64,000 nucleotides of DNA from Haemaphysalis longicornis (taxonomy: Eukaryota; Arthropoda; Arachnida; Ixodida; Ixodidae): the NCBI GenBank assembly GCA_013339765.2, contig CM023449.1, positions 109,361,849 to 109,425,848 on the forward strand. Reading direction: 5' to 3'. Positions 10,981-22,639 of the stretch are shown piece after piece (the stretch's first letter is position 1; the number at the start of each line of letters is the position of its first letter). Under the pieces are notes generated by a model. The model was not told the DNA's origin and ran no database searches. It worked only from the letters and a program-made list of their open reading frames with translations. A program made the position numbers and the translations under genes.

Positions 10981-13900
10981 CAGGGGTCTGAAACTCACAT
11001 GAGCCCCAGTCACGAATTTTAGTCCCGCAAGGGCCAGAATAGTCAAGAAGGTTGAAACGAAGGTGGGGGGTGTTAACAAAATGTGGGATAACGCGGCCAT
11101 CTGAAAGAAACAAGTAGGGTTTTCCGTCTTTCCGACATGTTGTACATATGCTTGGTCATTCCTTAATAGAATGGGCGTCAGAATTTGAGACACATATCGA
11201 TACCGATCTACAGGATGACTAAAATGGGACGCCGATTCTGAAATATAATTATATTTGTTCCACAAATATGCTTTAACACATGGTGACCACATTGGGTTCC
11301 TCACAAAAGAAGGCTTGAAGGACAGTTGCGTCTGTTTACCTCACTAGAATAAAGCGTTATTGATAGTAATAAACGAGAAAATAATGCGAGTATCATTTAG
11401 GAAAGTCACAAAACTTTATTCCTTGAGAAGACCAATATAGCTTCTATTGTTCTAAACATGCTGGCTTGATGCCTGGCAACGCTTGGCTGCGACTAGAGAA
11501 GAAATGTCCGCAAGAACTTCTTGTGCGGAAACGATCCTTATGGTCGATCGCAGGTGCTCATCAGTCATCCTCGACCAAAGAGCCGACTTGTTCACCTTCA
11601 ACAAGGAAAACAGGTGTTCGCACAAGTAGGTGCTTCAGAACATGGCAATGATCCTGGCAGCCTGTTTACGTAGCCCCGAGAAACTTGCGTCGTCAAAATA
11701 CCTGTAGAAGTCTGGTATAGCCATGCACGTCATCAAATGTCTGCTTCAACGGGGTGTTATCCTGCAGCTCAAGAAGTTTCATCTGTAGCTCGGACGCGGC
11801 GTCATCCACCGGGACCGAAAACGGCAACGAAAAAATTCGCAATTCATCGGCGAGGCTGTCGATGTCTTGGAAGCGTCCCCCGAATTCTCTTTGGAAATCA
11901 TGGACGAGGTCAGCGAAGTTATCACGGGATTGTTTACCCATGTTATCAAGCGACTTCAGGATTAGAAAATGATCAAACTTCTGAATTCTCATCTGTCTCT
12001 CCCGAAGCTGCAATTTGAATTGAAAGGCCTGAATGTCGTCATGCATTTTTGTGATCAGTTTGTTTTTTTCCCTGAAGTCTAACAATGAGGAAGTTGAAAT
12101 GATCAGTGATATCAGTGAGGAATCCAAGGGAGAGAATCCACGTTTCGTGTGACAGCTCAACAATGGTCCTGTTCTTGGTCTTCATGAAGGCGTCAATTTA
12201 CTCTCGGAGACCAAAAAATCGTTTCAGCACTCTGTATAGTACCGGTGTATGGTGCAACATTTCACCAGTATTCGCTGCCAACCGCTTCTAAAAGAGATGC
12301 AAATTGGCGATGGTTAAGAGCTCTTGAACGGATGAAGTTCACTGCGCTGAGCCTGATTTCCATGACGCTCTTCATTTGCAGAGACTTGCCGCACAGCGCT
12401 TCTTGGTGCAAAATGCAGTGAACCGCGGCAAATTGATTAGTGATCCCGAGTGCAGAGAGTTTCGTCCGCAATCGACCAACAAGCCCGCTCTTGCATCCCA
12501 CCATTGCAGGCGCACCGTCTGTAGCCAAACAAACCAACTTTTCCCACGGTAGTCCAGCGTGTTCGACCACTCTTTCGAGAACAGAAAGAATATCCGCTTC
12601 TGTGGTCGTGCCTTTCATTGGGATTAAGTCCAGAAGTTCCTCAGTGACGTTGACGTTTTTGCCGACACCCCTTACAAAAATAGCACATTGGGCTTTGTAA
12701 TGTCAGTGCTTTCATCAACTGCAATAGAGAATGCTTCAAACTCGTAAAATCGGTTGATTCATTCTTTTTCAATGTCTCCACTGATCTCGTTATTATCTGG
12801 GCGACTGTGTTTGGAGAGAGGCTTATTTAATCGAATGTATTTTTCATGCTGGACAGGTAGCATCAGCGACTGCGAGCAGGCACTGCTTCAGGAACAGACC
12901 TTCAGTGAAGGGCTTGGATGATTTGGCGATAAGCTCAGAAATGACGAAGGTTGCCCTTATCGTTTCGTCGCTTGCTTTGGCCGCCTTTTTGAACAGATTT
13001 TGCTGCTTTCCCAACGCCGCCTTCAGTTGAGTCACGGTGTGCTCGCGACGTTGCCATAACAGCACCATACCTTTGTGATGGCAATACATGAAGTGGCGTC
13101 GAGCATTGTACTCCTTCGGCACAGCCACAGTCTGGTGGCAGACAAAGCACAACACCTTGTCTCTTGATTCAGCGAAGAAATAAGAAAGTTCCCATCGCTC
13201 CTGAAAGCACCTCTTGTCTTCCACTTTGCGTTTTGCAGACTGCTTGGACAACGACATTGTGGCCCGTTAGACTTCCACAGCAGAAACCTTCGTTGTTTGC
13301 AGATCTTGCAAAAAACAACAGGTCAAAACGACACCTGTCACTTTTACGGCGGCGACAGGCGCGTAGGAGCACAATTATGTAGTGCGCACTATCATGACTG
13401 ACTTGGGGCGCCCTTCTTTTCACAGTGCTGTCTACAGGTTGCGAGTCGGAGGATAGGCGCTTAGTTTTGTGCCTCGATATGGGGCGTTTGATGTCTGGAA
13501 GTACACAGTTTTGACGTGCAATGTGCAGTCTTATTTTTCCTCAGCAGCGCGATGTCACTCTCTCCCAGGCCAGAAATACCGCTGCGACCCGCCCCTAAAC
13601 GCACTTGGGCGCATTTTGCAGCCCGAATGCAGAATTCGACGTGTGGCTGTGCCCTTTTCGCCACATCTGCAGTGAATTAAAAGTGTTTGACACGAAGACG
13701 AACAGGAAAGCAAATATCCGCAAACACCACACAACGCCAGGAAACATTTGCACTTTCTCGGAAGCCTAAAAAACTCCGGTCAAGGCGCGTCTTCTCATTA
13801 GTGGCGTGCATCCCTGTTCGCGGGGTCATAAAACGCCCCGGGGAGTTTCTCCGCGGCCTTTGCTCGGCCAGCCCTGTGCGCACTGCAGAGTGCTCGATTC

Positions 13901-14189
13901 ACAAGTTGCAGTTGCTTGCGACCATTGTTCACCCGACTTAACGGCGCCCGAATTGAGGGGCCTCCGGAAAAGACAGGTGGCCACTCTGGTAACGCAAAGC
14001 CGTGAAAGACGATATCCACGCGTTTTCGAGCAGTCTCTGGCCATCTGCGTCTTTGGCTATACACGCAGGGCGTGCAGTCACGCATTTGCTTAAAAAACAA
14101 AAATAAATGCACCAAGGCAGTCATGAGAGGGCCGCGGGTCCGCAATAAAATGGTCCGTGGGCCCGCGGGCCGCGTGTTTGAGACCCCTG
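10981..14189 (-). mobile_element. hAT superfamily DNA transposon (Charlie-like), 3.2 kb
   Basis: The left terminus begins CAGGGGTCTGAAACTC and the right terminus, read in reverse, CAGGGGTCTCAAACAC: 14 of 16 match. CAGGGGTC followed by AAAC is the known terminal word of many hAT elements of the Charlie group. Eight-bp target duplications flank it. The minus strand encodes a broken hAT transposase (13257 to about 11460). The last 100 bases at the right end are strongly GC-rich, CGCGGGCC-like and self-complementary. The insertion splits an LTR, so it is younger than that retrotransposon. Confidence 0.88.
11460..13257 (-). pseudogene. hAT transposase, frameshifted, BED-finger type
   Basis: Read on the minus strand in pieces. 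At 13257-12844 the first 60 residues hold a C37-x2-C40-x14-H55-x4-H60 finger like the BED-type fingers of ZBED5/GTF2IRD2-type hAT proteins. Near 12740-12714 is AFSIAVDESTDIT, the block with the first catalytic aspartate. At 12618-12262 the ATDGAPAMVG block holds the second, followed by VHCILHQEAL, the conserved C/H block. At 12163-11693 lies a helical region, and near 11640-11560 YLCEHLFSLLKVNKS with DEHL is the C-terminal hAT dimerisation domain. The order and ~600-residue span fit a complete transposase. At least two stops or frame changes (near 12840-12620 and 12260-12160) break it. Confidence 0.85.
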
Positions 14190-14197
14190 CTCTAAGG
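14190..14197 (+). other. Right 8-bp target duplication of the hAT element
   Basis: CTCTAAGG, partner of 10973-10980; the LTR sequence resumes directly after it. Confidence 0.8.
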
Positions 14198-14585
14198 CAT
14201 CTCCTCCGCAAAGAAGTCGTCGCACTGGTCATCGGTGACGACAGCGGCGCTTCCAGAGAGCTGCGTTCCCCACGACGGCGACGGAATCTCGGAGCACGCT
14301 GTAATACCGCGGCCACGACACACTACCTAGACATTTCAAGGCTACTTCGATCGGTGTCGTTAATCACTACGTACCGTGTCTCATTCCTTTTTTCCCTGAC
14401 GATGACTCTTCCGCCATTTGAACTAATTGCCGTTTTCTATACCGCGTCCTCGCAGCCCCGATTTGCACTTTCGTTTGTATCTGTTCATTGTGTGCATTTT
14501 GTTGGGCTCTAGGGTTATACAAATATACTCTCGTCTAAATAGTTTCTTCTTTAATTTATTATTGTCCCTCGAACCTGACAATAAT

Positions 14586-14603
14586 TGGCGTCCGTGACAG
14601 GCC
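14586..14603 (+). promoter_or_regulatory. Primer-binding site of the LTR element
   Basis: TGGCGTCCGTGAC begins five bases after the left LTR ends at CA. TGG is the complement of the CCA tail of a tRNA, the normal primer for minus-strand synthesis. Which tRNA is not decided. Confidence 0.6.
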
Positions 14604-14616
14604 AAGGCTAGTTCAT

Positions 14617-15400
14617 TTGTGTATACTTCTAAACACCCGACATGAACTTGCCGAGCTAATTGATTTGGGCAAGCGATTAAGATTAAGTGGCGACGAGCTG
14701 ACAGAGTGGCCACTCGAGGATCAAAGGCTCTGGCGTGAGAAAATACCTCTAGAACTCGAGGCGGCGAAAGAGCTAGCCGAGATAGAAAAGGAGCGTGATG
14801 AGCATGTGCGAGCGCGCGCGGTAATTTGGACACGTGGAGCTTGAGGCTAAGCGAAGTGAGGCCCGTCAATCTAAGGATGGCGGGAAAAGCTTTGATAAAG
14901 TACAGGCTTTCTCACCACCTCGCTCTAGTACAGATCAACTGTCGCTCCCTCTTGAAGTGGCACGCGATGCCAATGAACGCAGGAAACTTGATGTAACTGT
15001 GGAACATCAGGCAGCCCTTCCATCACCTGATAAAGAAACTTCACTTAGTCTGCAAGTGGTGGCATTGCACTTGACGCCTTCGGGAATTGCTGAGGTTAAT
15101 GTTGACCACAAACCGTGTTTGCAGGACAGGCCGTCTCAAAAGCGGAGCTCTGTACCAAAAGAAGTCCGTATCAGTGGCAGGGACTTTCGGGCGCCCCATT
15201 ATTCAATCCAGAGTGTCCATGGGTCGAGCAGAAAGCACGGGCCGCATAAGCTCCGAAAGAGATGCTTCGGCCGGCGTAAGTTGCAAGACAAGAGAACCAA
15301 GAGAAAAACCAGTTGGGCAGGAAAAATAACCAAGATAAAACTCAGTTGTTCACGCAAAGAGTCGGCCAGTGGGAATAAGAACTCAACCTCACCGCGTTAG
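14617..15400 (+). pseudogene. Gag-like remnant of the LTR element
   Basis: A first frame (14617-14844) reads LAELIDLGKRLRLSG and then a charged, helix-prone stretch rich in E, K and R (REKIPLELEAAKELAEIEKE). Near 14825 the frame changes, and a second frame to 15400 continues with LEAKRSEARQ. Short helical charged heads of this kind open the Gag of many arthropod Gypsy elements. After about 14950 there is no recognised capsid, knuckle or enzyme motif. Position just after the primer-binding site supports Gag; the sequence alone is weak. Confidence 0.5.
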
Positions 15401-15792
15401 CACACATCCCTTGAATGTATATATAAGGTATCAGCGGCGGCAAGAGTGAGAAGGAACCCAATCACCACCAGGCCAGTAACGTGTATGGAAGAGGCAGGGG
15501 GTGGCACTGTACTAACTGTAGAAAACGGGACAAACTGCGCCAGCCTGACCTTTCGATAGATTCCTGTCCGTGTTTTGCCAGTTAGCACGTGCTTTTGTAA
15601 ATATAGGCGATGAGGTTGTTTTCGGGTCCCTAATGAACCACGTGCTCTCTTCGTGCTGGTGAAGTAGGTTTTTGTGGCTGTTAAATTCATGAAGTATGAG
15701 TGTGCTCTGCTGCCGCTAAACTTCGAACATTTTTGGGAAGTGATATTGAACTGTGCGTGGCGCGTGAACATTTTTCTGTGAAAAATACTTAT

Positions 15793-15803
15793 GTGGGGGG
15801 ACA
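15793..15803 (+). promoter_or_regulatory. Polypurine tract of the LTR element
   Basis: A G-rich run ending in ACA directly before the right LTR starts with TG at 15804, the expected place for the plus-strand primer. Confidence 0.55.
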
Positions 15804-16519
15804 TGTCATGCGAGGAAATCGCAATTACATAAAGGAAGCGCCATTAAAAGAAGGCGAAGTAAAGAAAATACGAAGCAGACGACGAAATGCCCTCCAAGTT
15901 CATTGACATCTGCAACGGCATCGAGGGCTCCCGACCAACGCAGGAGCTCGAGCCGGCCACCGGCGAATGAAAAGCTTCCATTTACAGCGGCCGGCGCCAG
16001 GGAAGAGAGTCCGAATAAGAACAACTAGAGAGAACAGAGACTGTGAATTGTGGAGCGTGACCGGAATGCGCGGCGGTCGGGCGACCGGACCCGTGCCGTG
16101 CCTCAAGAGGTCCTCCACATGCGCAACCTTTAAGGCATCAACTCCGCAAAGAAGTCGTCGTGCCGGGCATTGGTGACGACAGCGGCGCTTCCAGAGAGCT
16201 GCATTCCCCACGACGGGGACGGGATCTCTGAGCGCACTGTACTACCGCGGCCGCGACGCACTACCTAGACATTTCAAGGCCACTTCGATCGGTGTCGGTA
16301 ATCACTACGTACCGTGTCCCATTCCTTATTTCGCTGACTGTGACTCTTCCGCCATTTGAACTAATTGCTGTTTTCTTTACCGCGTCCTCGCAGTCCCGAT
16401 TGGCACTATTCCTTTGTGTCAGTTCATTGTGGGAATTTTGTTGTCCTCTAGGGTTATACAAATATAGTATCGTCTAAAAAGTTTCTTCTCTAATTTATTC
16501 TTGTCCCTCGAACCTGACA
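15804..16519 (+). repeat. Right LTR, 716 bp, uninterrupted
   Basis: Starts TGTCATGCGAGG and ends CCTGACA, so canonical TG...CA. It aligns end to end with the two halves of the left LTR and shows the empty hAT site as CTTTAAGG near 16130. CTAC follows at 16520-16523. Confidence 0.88.
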
Positions 16520-16523
16520 CTAC

Positions 16524-19500
16524 CCTCGCGCATGGGGGAAACTGAGCAAATATGAACAAGCAGAAAAAGAGAGGACAATGATTGGAGTACAGAGTAGACA
16601 TGTAAGCCAAGCGTTAGGTCTCCGGCCGTTCGAGTTCTGTGATAGTCAAGTAAGTGTTCGTTCAAAGTACGTTACAGACATGCTCGAGTGGCAAACATAT
16701 GGTTCACGTGCATAAAAAGGGACAACGCCTCCTCAATTGGTACATTAGCCGGGGCTGCGAATCGTGTACAAATAATGAACATTTTCCGACATTATTTCTT
16801 GACGTTCCCGTGATGTCAGTGCCTCCCTGAAAGTCATGATTTGGTGAAGCCCGTAGTGGATAATTACTGTTACCAGCAGCGGAAGCGTGTAAACTACCTG
16901 TTACAAGAGTTTCGACGTGGTTTAGGAACGTGATATACGTAACTAGACATTGCTTATCCGATCCTCAAAAGAACAATCCTCGTTATGCCGCAGCAATGTT
17001 CGGTATGCTCCTTATGGTATGCAATTACCAAGCACATGTCTGCTCGAAGTATTCCTATGCAATACCCATTAGATGACCACAGTGACCACAGCCTCGGCCA
17101 TAGCCTCGGAAATCGGAAATCGTGGAGTGCTGAAGGAATAATTCTTCCCGCGCACACACCGTTTCGACGTACTTGTTTTTCCTCTGGGACATACCTTACG
17201 TCAAAAATGGTCATTTAGTGCCTACACTGCTAATGTAACATCTAGCCTTCGGGAGTGTGCCAAACAATCCCTACAAAATATTATCAGCGTTTAAATAGCA
17301 AGCCAAGTTCGTTATCTGTTCTCATCTTCCGTAAATTCGCGCGACCCAATGTCTCCGGGCCTGCGAGAACGGTTGTTTCGCAGTTTTTTTATTCTTGTGC
17401 CGTTATGCGGTTTTTGATTTTCCCTCATAAGCGATGGACGGCGCGATAGTTGCACATATCGCAATAACACCTCAGGCTGTAGTTGAAATAGTAGTGTAAA
17501 TAATACTAGAGACAAATTTAATTCCGTTGTTCTCGGTGAGCAAAGAAAATTCCATAACTGTACCCTGTAATTTGGTAAAAGCACGATGAACACAATGAAA
17601 GCTGTATCACCAGATTAAGTGGCGCAGGTTACACTTCGTATAGACAAGAAAATACACAAAGATAGTGCACAGTGAATTGTTCTTTAAGGCGTTCACGTAA
17701 AGTGAAACAGAAAACGGCTGAATAAAAACAATGTCTGTTTAAAAAAAGTAACGTTTTCCAATAACAACTACTTCTGGCTTTATTCATAAGGGTTCCGTTT
17801 GTTCTCATTCACGTGATGTTGCAACAAGGCATCCGTGGTCACAAACAAATCATGCCTTCTCATGCATGGCCCATCGTAACCAATTTCGAAACAGATCATA
17901 ATAAAAACTCAAGAGGGTGTAGCTGTATGAGCATAAGGATTGCGATGGGAACATTAGGGCATCCGACAGGCCCACCAAGAACTTCTCTGTCATCGACACG
18001 TGCCTATAACCCGGTTGTTGGGAGACTGCTTCAATCGAGTTCGCAACAGAAAACTTCAGTTTTCAACAAGACATCACCTAAACGTAAATCAGAAGACTTT
18101 TAGTTCATAGGGACGTAATATTCTCCATACGCACAAACATATAATGGCAACCCACTATGCTCAACCATGCAATACCGTATCTGCAATCGGGATTTTAGTC
18201 TGAGTTTATGCATCGATGGCGTTCGGCGCAGGTATCTTATCGGTCCCCTTTCTGCCTTATCGAGAAAATGGAAAAAATGCACGGAAACTATGGGTAGTTT
18301 GCGCTTGCGTGACCGAAAGAGTCAAAAGAGCGGCTTACATTTAGGCGCTCGTAAAATATCGGAGAGCACGTAATATATAAATTAAAATTGGATAAGTGTT
18401 TTTAATTGACGCGATCATATATTTATGGAATACTTCTGAACTTAGCATAAAATCACAACACAAAATGCAGACAAAGAAGCACTTGATCCAACCTTTAAAG
18501 CACTTCTCCCTTTCCGCGGCAGCCCATAGATAGTGAATGCTTCGACGAGAAAGTTGTGACAATGTGTGACCATGGAATTGCAAGCAGCAAGGGAAACGAT
18601 ACTGGCGTATGTGTTGGCAATTATATTTCAGCAGTAGTGTGGTGCTACGTGTTGTTAAAACGCAATTCTGGCAATGTACAGAGTGCCTCTCATTGCGCAC
18701 GCTCCCAGCTTTACGGCCCTCATTCAGAAATAACCTGTCGCACAATTTTTCTGTAAAGTACTGATGCAGCGGGAAACTCAAGGAAACACCCGCTGATTAC
18801 CCCAAAAAAGTCTCTTCGACTCTGTAGGCGGTCTCGTTCGGTTTCCAAACTTCCACCTGCTGCAGGACTCTGCTCAATCCGTAATTTCTCTGAAACACAA
18901 AATAGCTGCCTAAACTACCCTGTACCCGAAAACCTATTTAGCACCATAAATGCAAAACAGAACGTTGGTTTACTAAAGATAAAAGAACGTTAGAAACTAT
19001 TTAAGTGTAATTGTCGCCGAATGTTGTTCAGTTAGAGGTGCACCTCCACCTGCCCCGATTAAACACAGTTCACTGAAAACTCTGCTTTTTCAAAACAGAA
19101 TGATACTAATTTTGTGGCAACATTGTAGAAATAATGTGGTCATCCCAAAAACATGTCAAGAAGTAGTGACCACGTACCAGTTTTTTATTGATTCCCTTAT
19201 TTGGCCCCAGTATCTTAGTGCAATTGAAGGCCGCAGCGCTAAGCCACCGCCAAATATATGGATGCGGTATTGTAGTAGGGTATCTAGTTCAGTTTTATTG
19301 TATCAATCTAAATGCGTACATGTGGCCCACACACTGATACATATGTTTTATATAATACGTCACTCCTGCACACATAATACTGAGGCTGAGTGACTGAGGT
19401 CACTGAGGCGAGAAATTTGAACGTTTGTCAGTACTTGCTCAGTATGTTTATTACAGTTCAAGGAAGCTTGCACTCACGTGCAAGACTTCAATGGCGAACC

Positions 19501-20284
19501 TGTTGTAGGTAGCATGGCGGGACACATCGTTCAATTTCAGCATCATTGCTTATTTGAATAGTTGATGGTGCTAGTAGTCCTAATTGCCGTCGTATGCATC
19601 GAAGAGGTCTTCGTCTTCCGCGCCGAAAGTGGGGATGCAAAGTCATGATCAGTATTGTAGACTTTCACCAGCTCTTCGCCATCGACTCGAGGCAGCGGTT
19701 GCGGGGTCTGTATTTTGTCTCGGGAAGAATGGCACACTCGTAGCGATGTCCCCAATTATCCATAATGACTTCTAGAAATGCGGCGCCCGCGGTGACTTCT
19801 TGCAAGCAGGCTGTCCTTTAGGAGATGTCGGCTGCAACGCCTGCCAGCTGCAATGGCGTCGCCCACGGCACCCTGCGATTGCAGTGCCATATTTTCCTCT
19901 AGTATATATGAGTACAAAACTTCTATTGTGAGGGGTGGGTAATATGATAAAAAAGAAGGGGATGAGAGAGCGGCACCTGCAGAAATATGTTTGCACTGTT
20001 TTGTCATAAAATGCGTGGAAATGAGCGAGAATAAAATCTTCGATGTAGTACATTTAGAACACTATCTGTGCACGGAAAGTGCAGTCGGAGGTTCAACAAC
20101 GTGGCTCAAGAACTTCTTGTTTTTTTAGTTGAGTGCTATTGAAAAACAAATTATATGCGTACTAAAAATGTGTCAAATATTTGGAAACTATTCTGCGTCA
20201 GAAATCACACGTACATGTAGATAGCACCTAGTCCTTTTAGTGCGTAGTAGTATATACGGGCCCCCCCTTGCCAGGGCCGCAGTT
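16524..20284. other. Non-coding stretch, nothing recognised
   Basis: AT-rich with scattered short frames. The longest, 146 codons on the minus strand at 18781-18341, shows no recognised domain, signal peptide or repeat. I see no terminal repeats or tRNA boxes. Confidence 0.45.
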
Positions 20285-20697
20285 TTAAGTTGGCCAGAAT
20301 GTTCAACAAGACAAGATCTACCAAGTAGCATAATCTAATGAACCACATGAAAAGCAAGATGAAAGATCCACGGAGACAGAAGATCCGATCGAGGCACTGT
20401 CCACCGAGCTGAAAGATCCACCGAATCAGAAGACCGAATTCAGGCTGAATGTCCAACGAGACAAAAGATCCACCGTGACAGAAAATTCAATCGAGCCTGA
20501 ACCTCCATCGAAATTAAAGATTCACCGAGATAGAAATCCAATCAAGCCTGAATGTCCACCGAGACGAAAGGTCCACCTAATCAGAAGATCGAATTGAGGC
20601 TGAATGTCCAACGAGGCGAAAGATCCACCGTGACAAGAAATCCAATCGAGCCTGAATGCCCATCGAAATGAGAGATACACCGAGATGAAAGGTCCCA
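20285..20697. repeat. Satellite/minisatellite array, ~52-bp unit in a ~155-bp higher-order period
   Basis: Related units of about 52 bp follow one another, each with words such as GAATGTCCA, GAAAGATCCACC and a CAATCGAGCC-like spacer. GGCTGAATGTCCAACGAG starts at 20443 and again at 20598, 155 bases apart, and three slightly different units fill that distance. A looser copy of the same word begins near 20294. So at least two and a half higher-order periods are present. No frame is open across the array. Confidence 0.8.
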
Positions 20698-21914
20698 CAT
20701 TAAGACAGGTCTTCTGTGCTAATTCGCATAATGCTGGTAGTGATGAGTTTTAGTCAGTTTTTTAAGGTTTAACTCACCAAGCCTACATGAGCATTTTGAC
20801 ACTCTTGTTGGTCTTATGCATGCAGGACTCAGTTCTGCGTCAATGTAACCTGTTGCACGTGAGGGTTTCGTACCGCGATGTTCTTGTCGGTTTGAGTAAT
20901 AACATTTATTCCTAAAAAAACGACGAACTTTGGTTTTAAGTATTGCAATACGTCAGGGTCTAATCCATTCGTTTCCTCAAACACTCTGTGGGAGCTTCAC
21001 TAAATACAAGAAAAGAATGGCGTAAGAAAATCACAGCATTTCCATAATACCCGTTGGCTCAAAAAAAAGAAACTTGTACTTTTTTATCTTTGAAAATAAC
21101 GCATGAGCCATCCCAATGAGTTGGACACGCACTACTAAAACTTGCTTCGAGGAAGGCTAGATGGGAATACGCTTGACGGGAATAAACGTGCAGCAAACGC
21201 AGATCGACAAACAGCGGAATCAATATTCGAATGTGTCCGCCATCTTCAACAAGCCCTAACACTCTTTCGTTCCGTGGTTTCAAGCAAAGAGGGTCGTCAT
21301 TGGCAAGATTTAGTGTATTATACGGGAGGACGAGGGGCATTGACGCTAGGATGAGAAACCTTCTAAAAGTGTTAAAATTCAACTAAAACCGGGGACTCCC
21401 ACTAAAAAATACTGTGAGGCTTTGCCAAGAGCCGTGGGAGGCGGAGGGGCTACAGACTAATTTATGACACCTAATTATTATTGAACGTGCGCCACACTTT
21501 AGATACGTGAACCTTCTTGATTGTGGTAATGTATCATTCTGCTGCCTAATATTTACTGGACGAAAAAGCGGCTGTCGTTGCCAGGAATAAAGCCGAATCT
21601 GCCACATTCTCAGCTGCCACATTCTGGCATAAAATAGTTTCAAATAAGATGGTTACGTAACTGCGTTTCTAATATTATATCTGCGAAGGCGACAATACAG
21701 TTGCAGTATTCAGACCTTCGCTCAGACGGGATACACCATGCTGTCACTTTGTTTTCAGACAATCATTGAACTGCTTGGGGAAATTGTAGCCCATGAAGAG
21801 TCCGTGAGCGTTGCACACAGTAAAGACAAAAAGACTTGGAATTCTACCAACCCTGCACAACTTAGTTTACGGGTTGTTAAGTCGTTACCAACCAGGGTCA
21901 TTAGCAGGGGATAC
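20698..21914. other. Non-coding stretch, nothing recognised
   Basis: No family motif on either strand. Short frames overlap in several phases without any conserved block. Confidence 0.45.
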
Positions 21915-21990
21915 ACATTCCTTGATTAGGTGACGAATGAAAAAACTTGTCGTTTTGCAGAAGAAAGGTTCGTATGTGTCAATAGGTGTC

Positions 21991-22440
21991 TTAGGCGAAC
22001 TTGTTGAGAGCGAGAATGGGACTGGGGAATAGGAGTGTGGTTGACCAGGCAGGCGACAAAGTCTTTTTGTTGCTGTTTGATGGCGGTCCGGAGCTCGTCA
22101 GGGTCATAATCGCAGTCCATAGGCGCCCAGCGTGTTGGGCCACGGTAGTGAACGATGAACGTGCCGCCAAATGGGCTGCCTCATATCCGGGGATTCCGGC
22201 ATAACCAGGCACCCAGGTCGACGTTCTGTTGCTGAAGGATGCTCTTAAGTTTTTGTACCTTCTTAAATCGTAGACTGTATGACCGATTGTGAAGACATTC
22301 CAGGAAAGCTCCCGGCTATCCGTGTGAATGTGTATAAGTTTGTACATGAAAAATGTATGTTATGAACGATGTGATGAAATGAGAGGATGATACTTTCTAG
22401 TTCTGCCCCTTTAATGGTGGTATCTGGTGGTAATGAATAA
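21991..22440 (-). pseudogene. RNase H remnant of LINE copy C
   Basis: In one minus frame near 22430-22370, TTIKGAELESIILSFHHI is the block with the catalytic glutamate (AEL). After a frame change near 22345, HTDSRE is the next aspartate block, and STWVPGYAGIPGYEAAH near 22215 is the W-x-P-G-H-x-G...N-E-A-A-H block with H and N replaced by Y. The lost histidine and the frame changes mark it as inactive. Confidence 0.75.
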
Positions 22441-22639
22441 ACGCGACTGACGTTAAATGCCGGTATATGCCACGCCGCAGCTGTGCTGGATTCTATTTTA
22501 ATGCGCCAGTGTACATGCTGAGTGTATCAGGGTGGCAAGACCGTTTCTGGTGTTCTCTTGCAGATGTCTGCTTGTTTTGTGGTTGGGGATCTCGTTTAGG
22601 GCCAGTTAACGATGGGGAGGTCAATGGTTCTGTTGTGTT

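Larger units (their letters stand above)
10649..14580 (+). repeat. Left LTR, split in two by a hAT insertion
   Basis: The first part, 10649-10980, matches 15804-16137 of the right LTR; the second, 14190-14580, matches the rest. Without the insert and one 8-bp duplicate the LTR is about 715 bp. The start is TC where the right LTR has the canonical TG, so the terminal base mutated. The end is CA. Confidence 0.88.
10645..16523 (+). mobile_element. Internally deleted LTR retrotransposon with 4-bp target duplication CTAC
   Basis: Two direct repeats of about 715 bp flank a short interior (14581-15803). CTAC stands immediately outside both LTRs (10645-10648 and 16520-16523), a 4-bp target duplication typical of Gypsy-type elements. 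A primer-binding-like TGG start follows the left LTR and a G-rich purine tract precedes the right one. The interior keeps a Gag-like start but no protease, RT or integrase. The left LTR was later split by a hAT transposon (10981-14189). LTR identity is by side-by-side reading: about 11 differences in a 148-base stretch counted by eye, so the insertion is old. Gypsy is inferred from the 4-bp duplication. Confidence 0.85.

Noticed and set aside
13798..14316. Minus-strand 172-codon frame
   Set aside because: It spans the hAT right end and crosses into the LTR at 14190, so it crosses an insertion boundary and cannot be an ancestral gene.
18341..18781. Minus-strand 146-codon frame
   Set aside because: No domain, membrane or repeat pattern recognised, no supporting neighbour, and AT-rich composition; kept only as unassigned sequence.
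20285..20697. CRISPR-like array of spaced repeats
   Set aside because: Units are adjacent and all parts of the period are related to each other; there are no unique spacers and the DNA is clearly eukaryotic.
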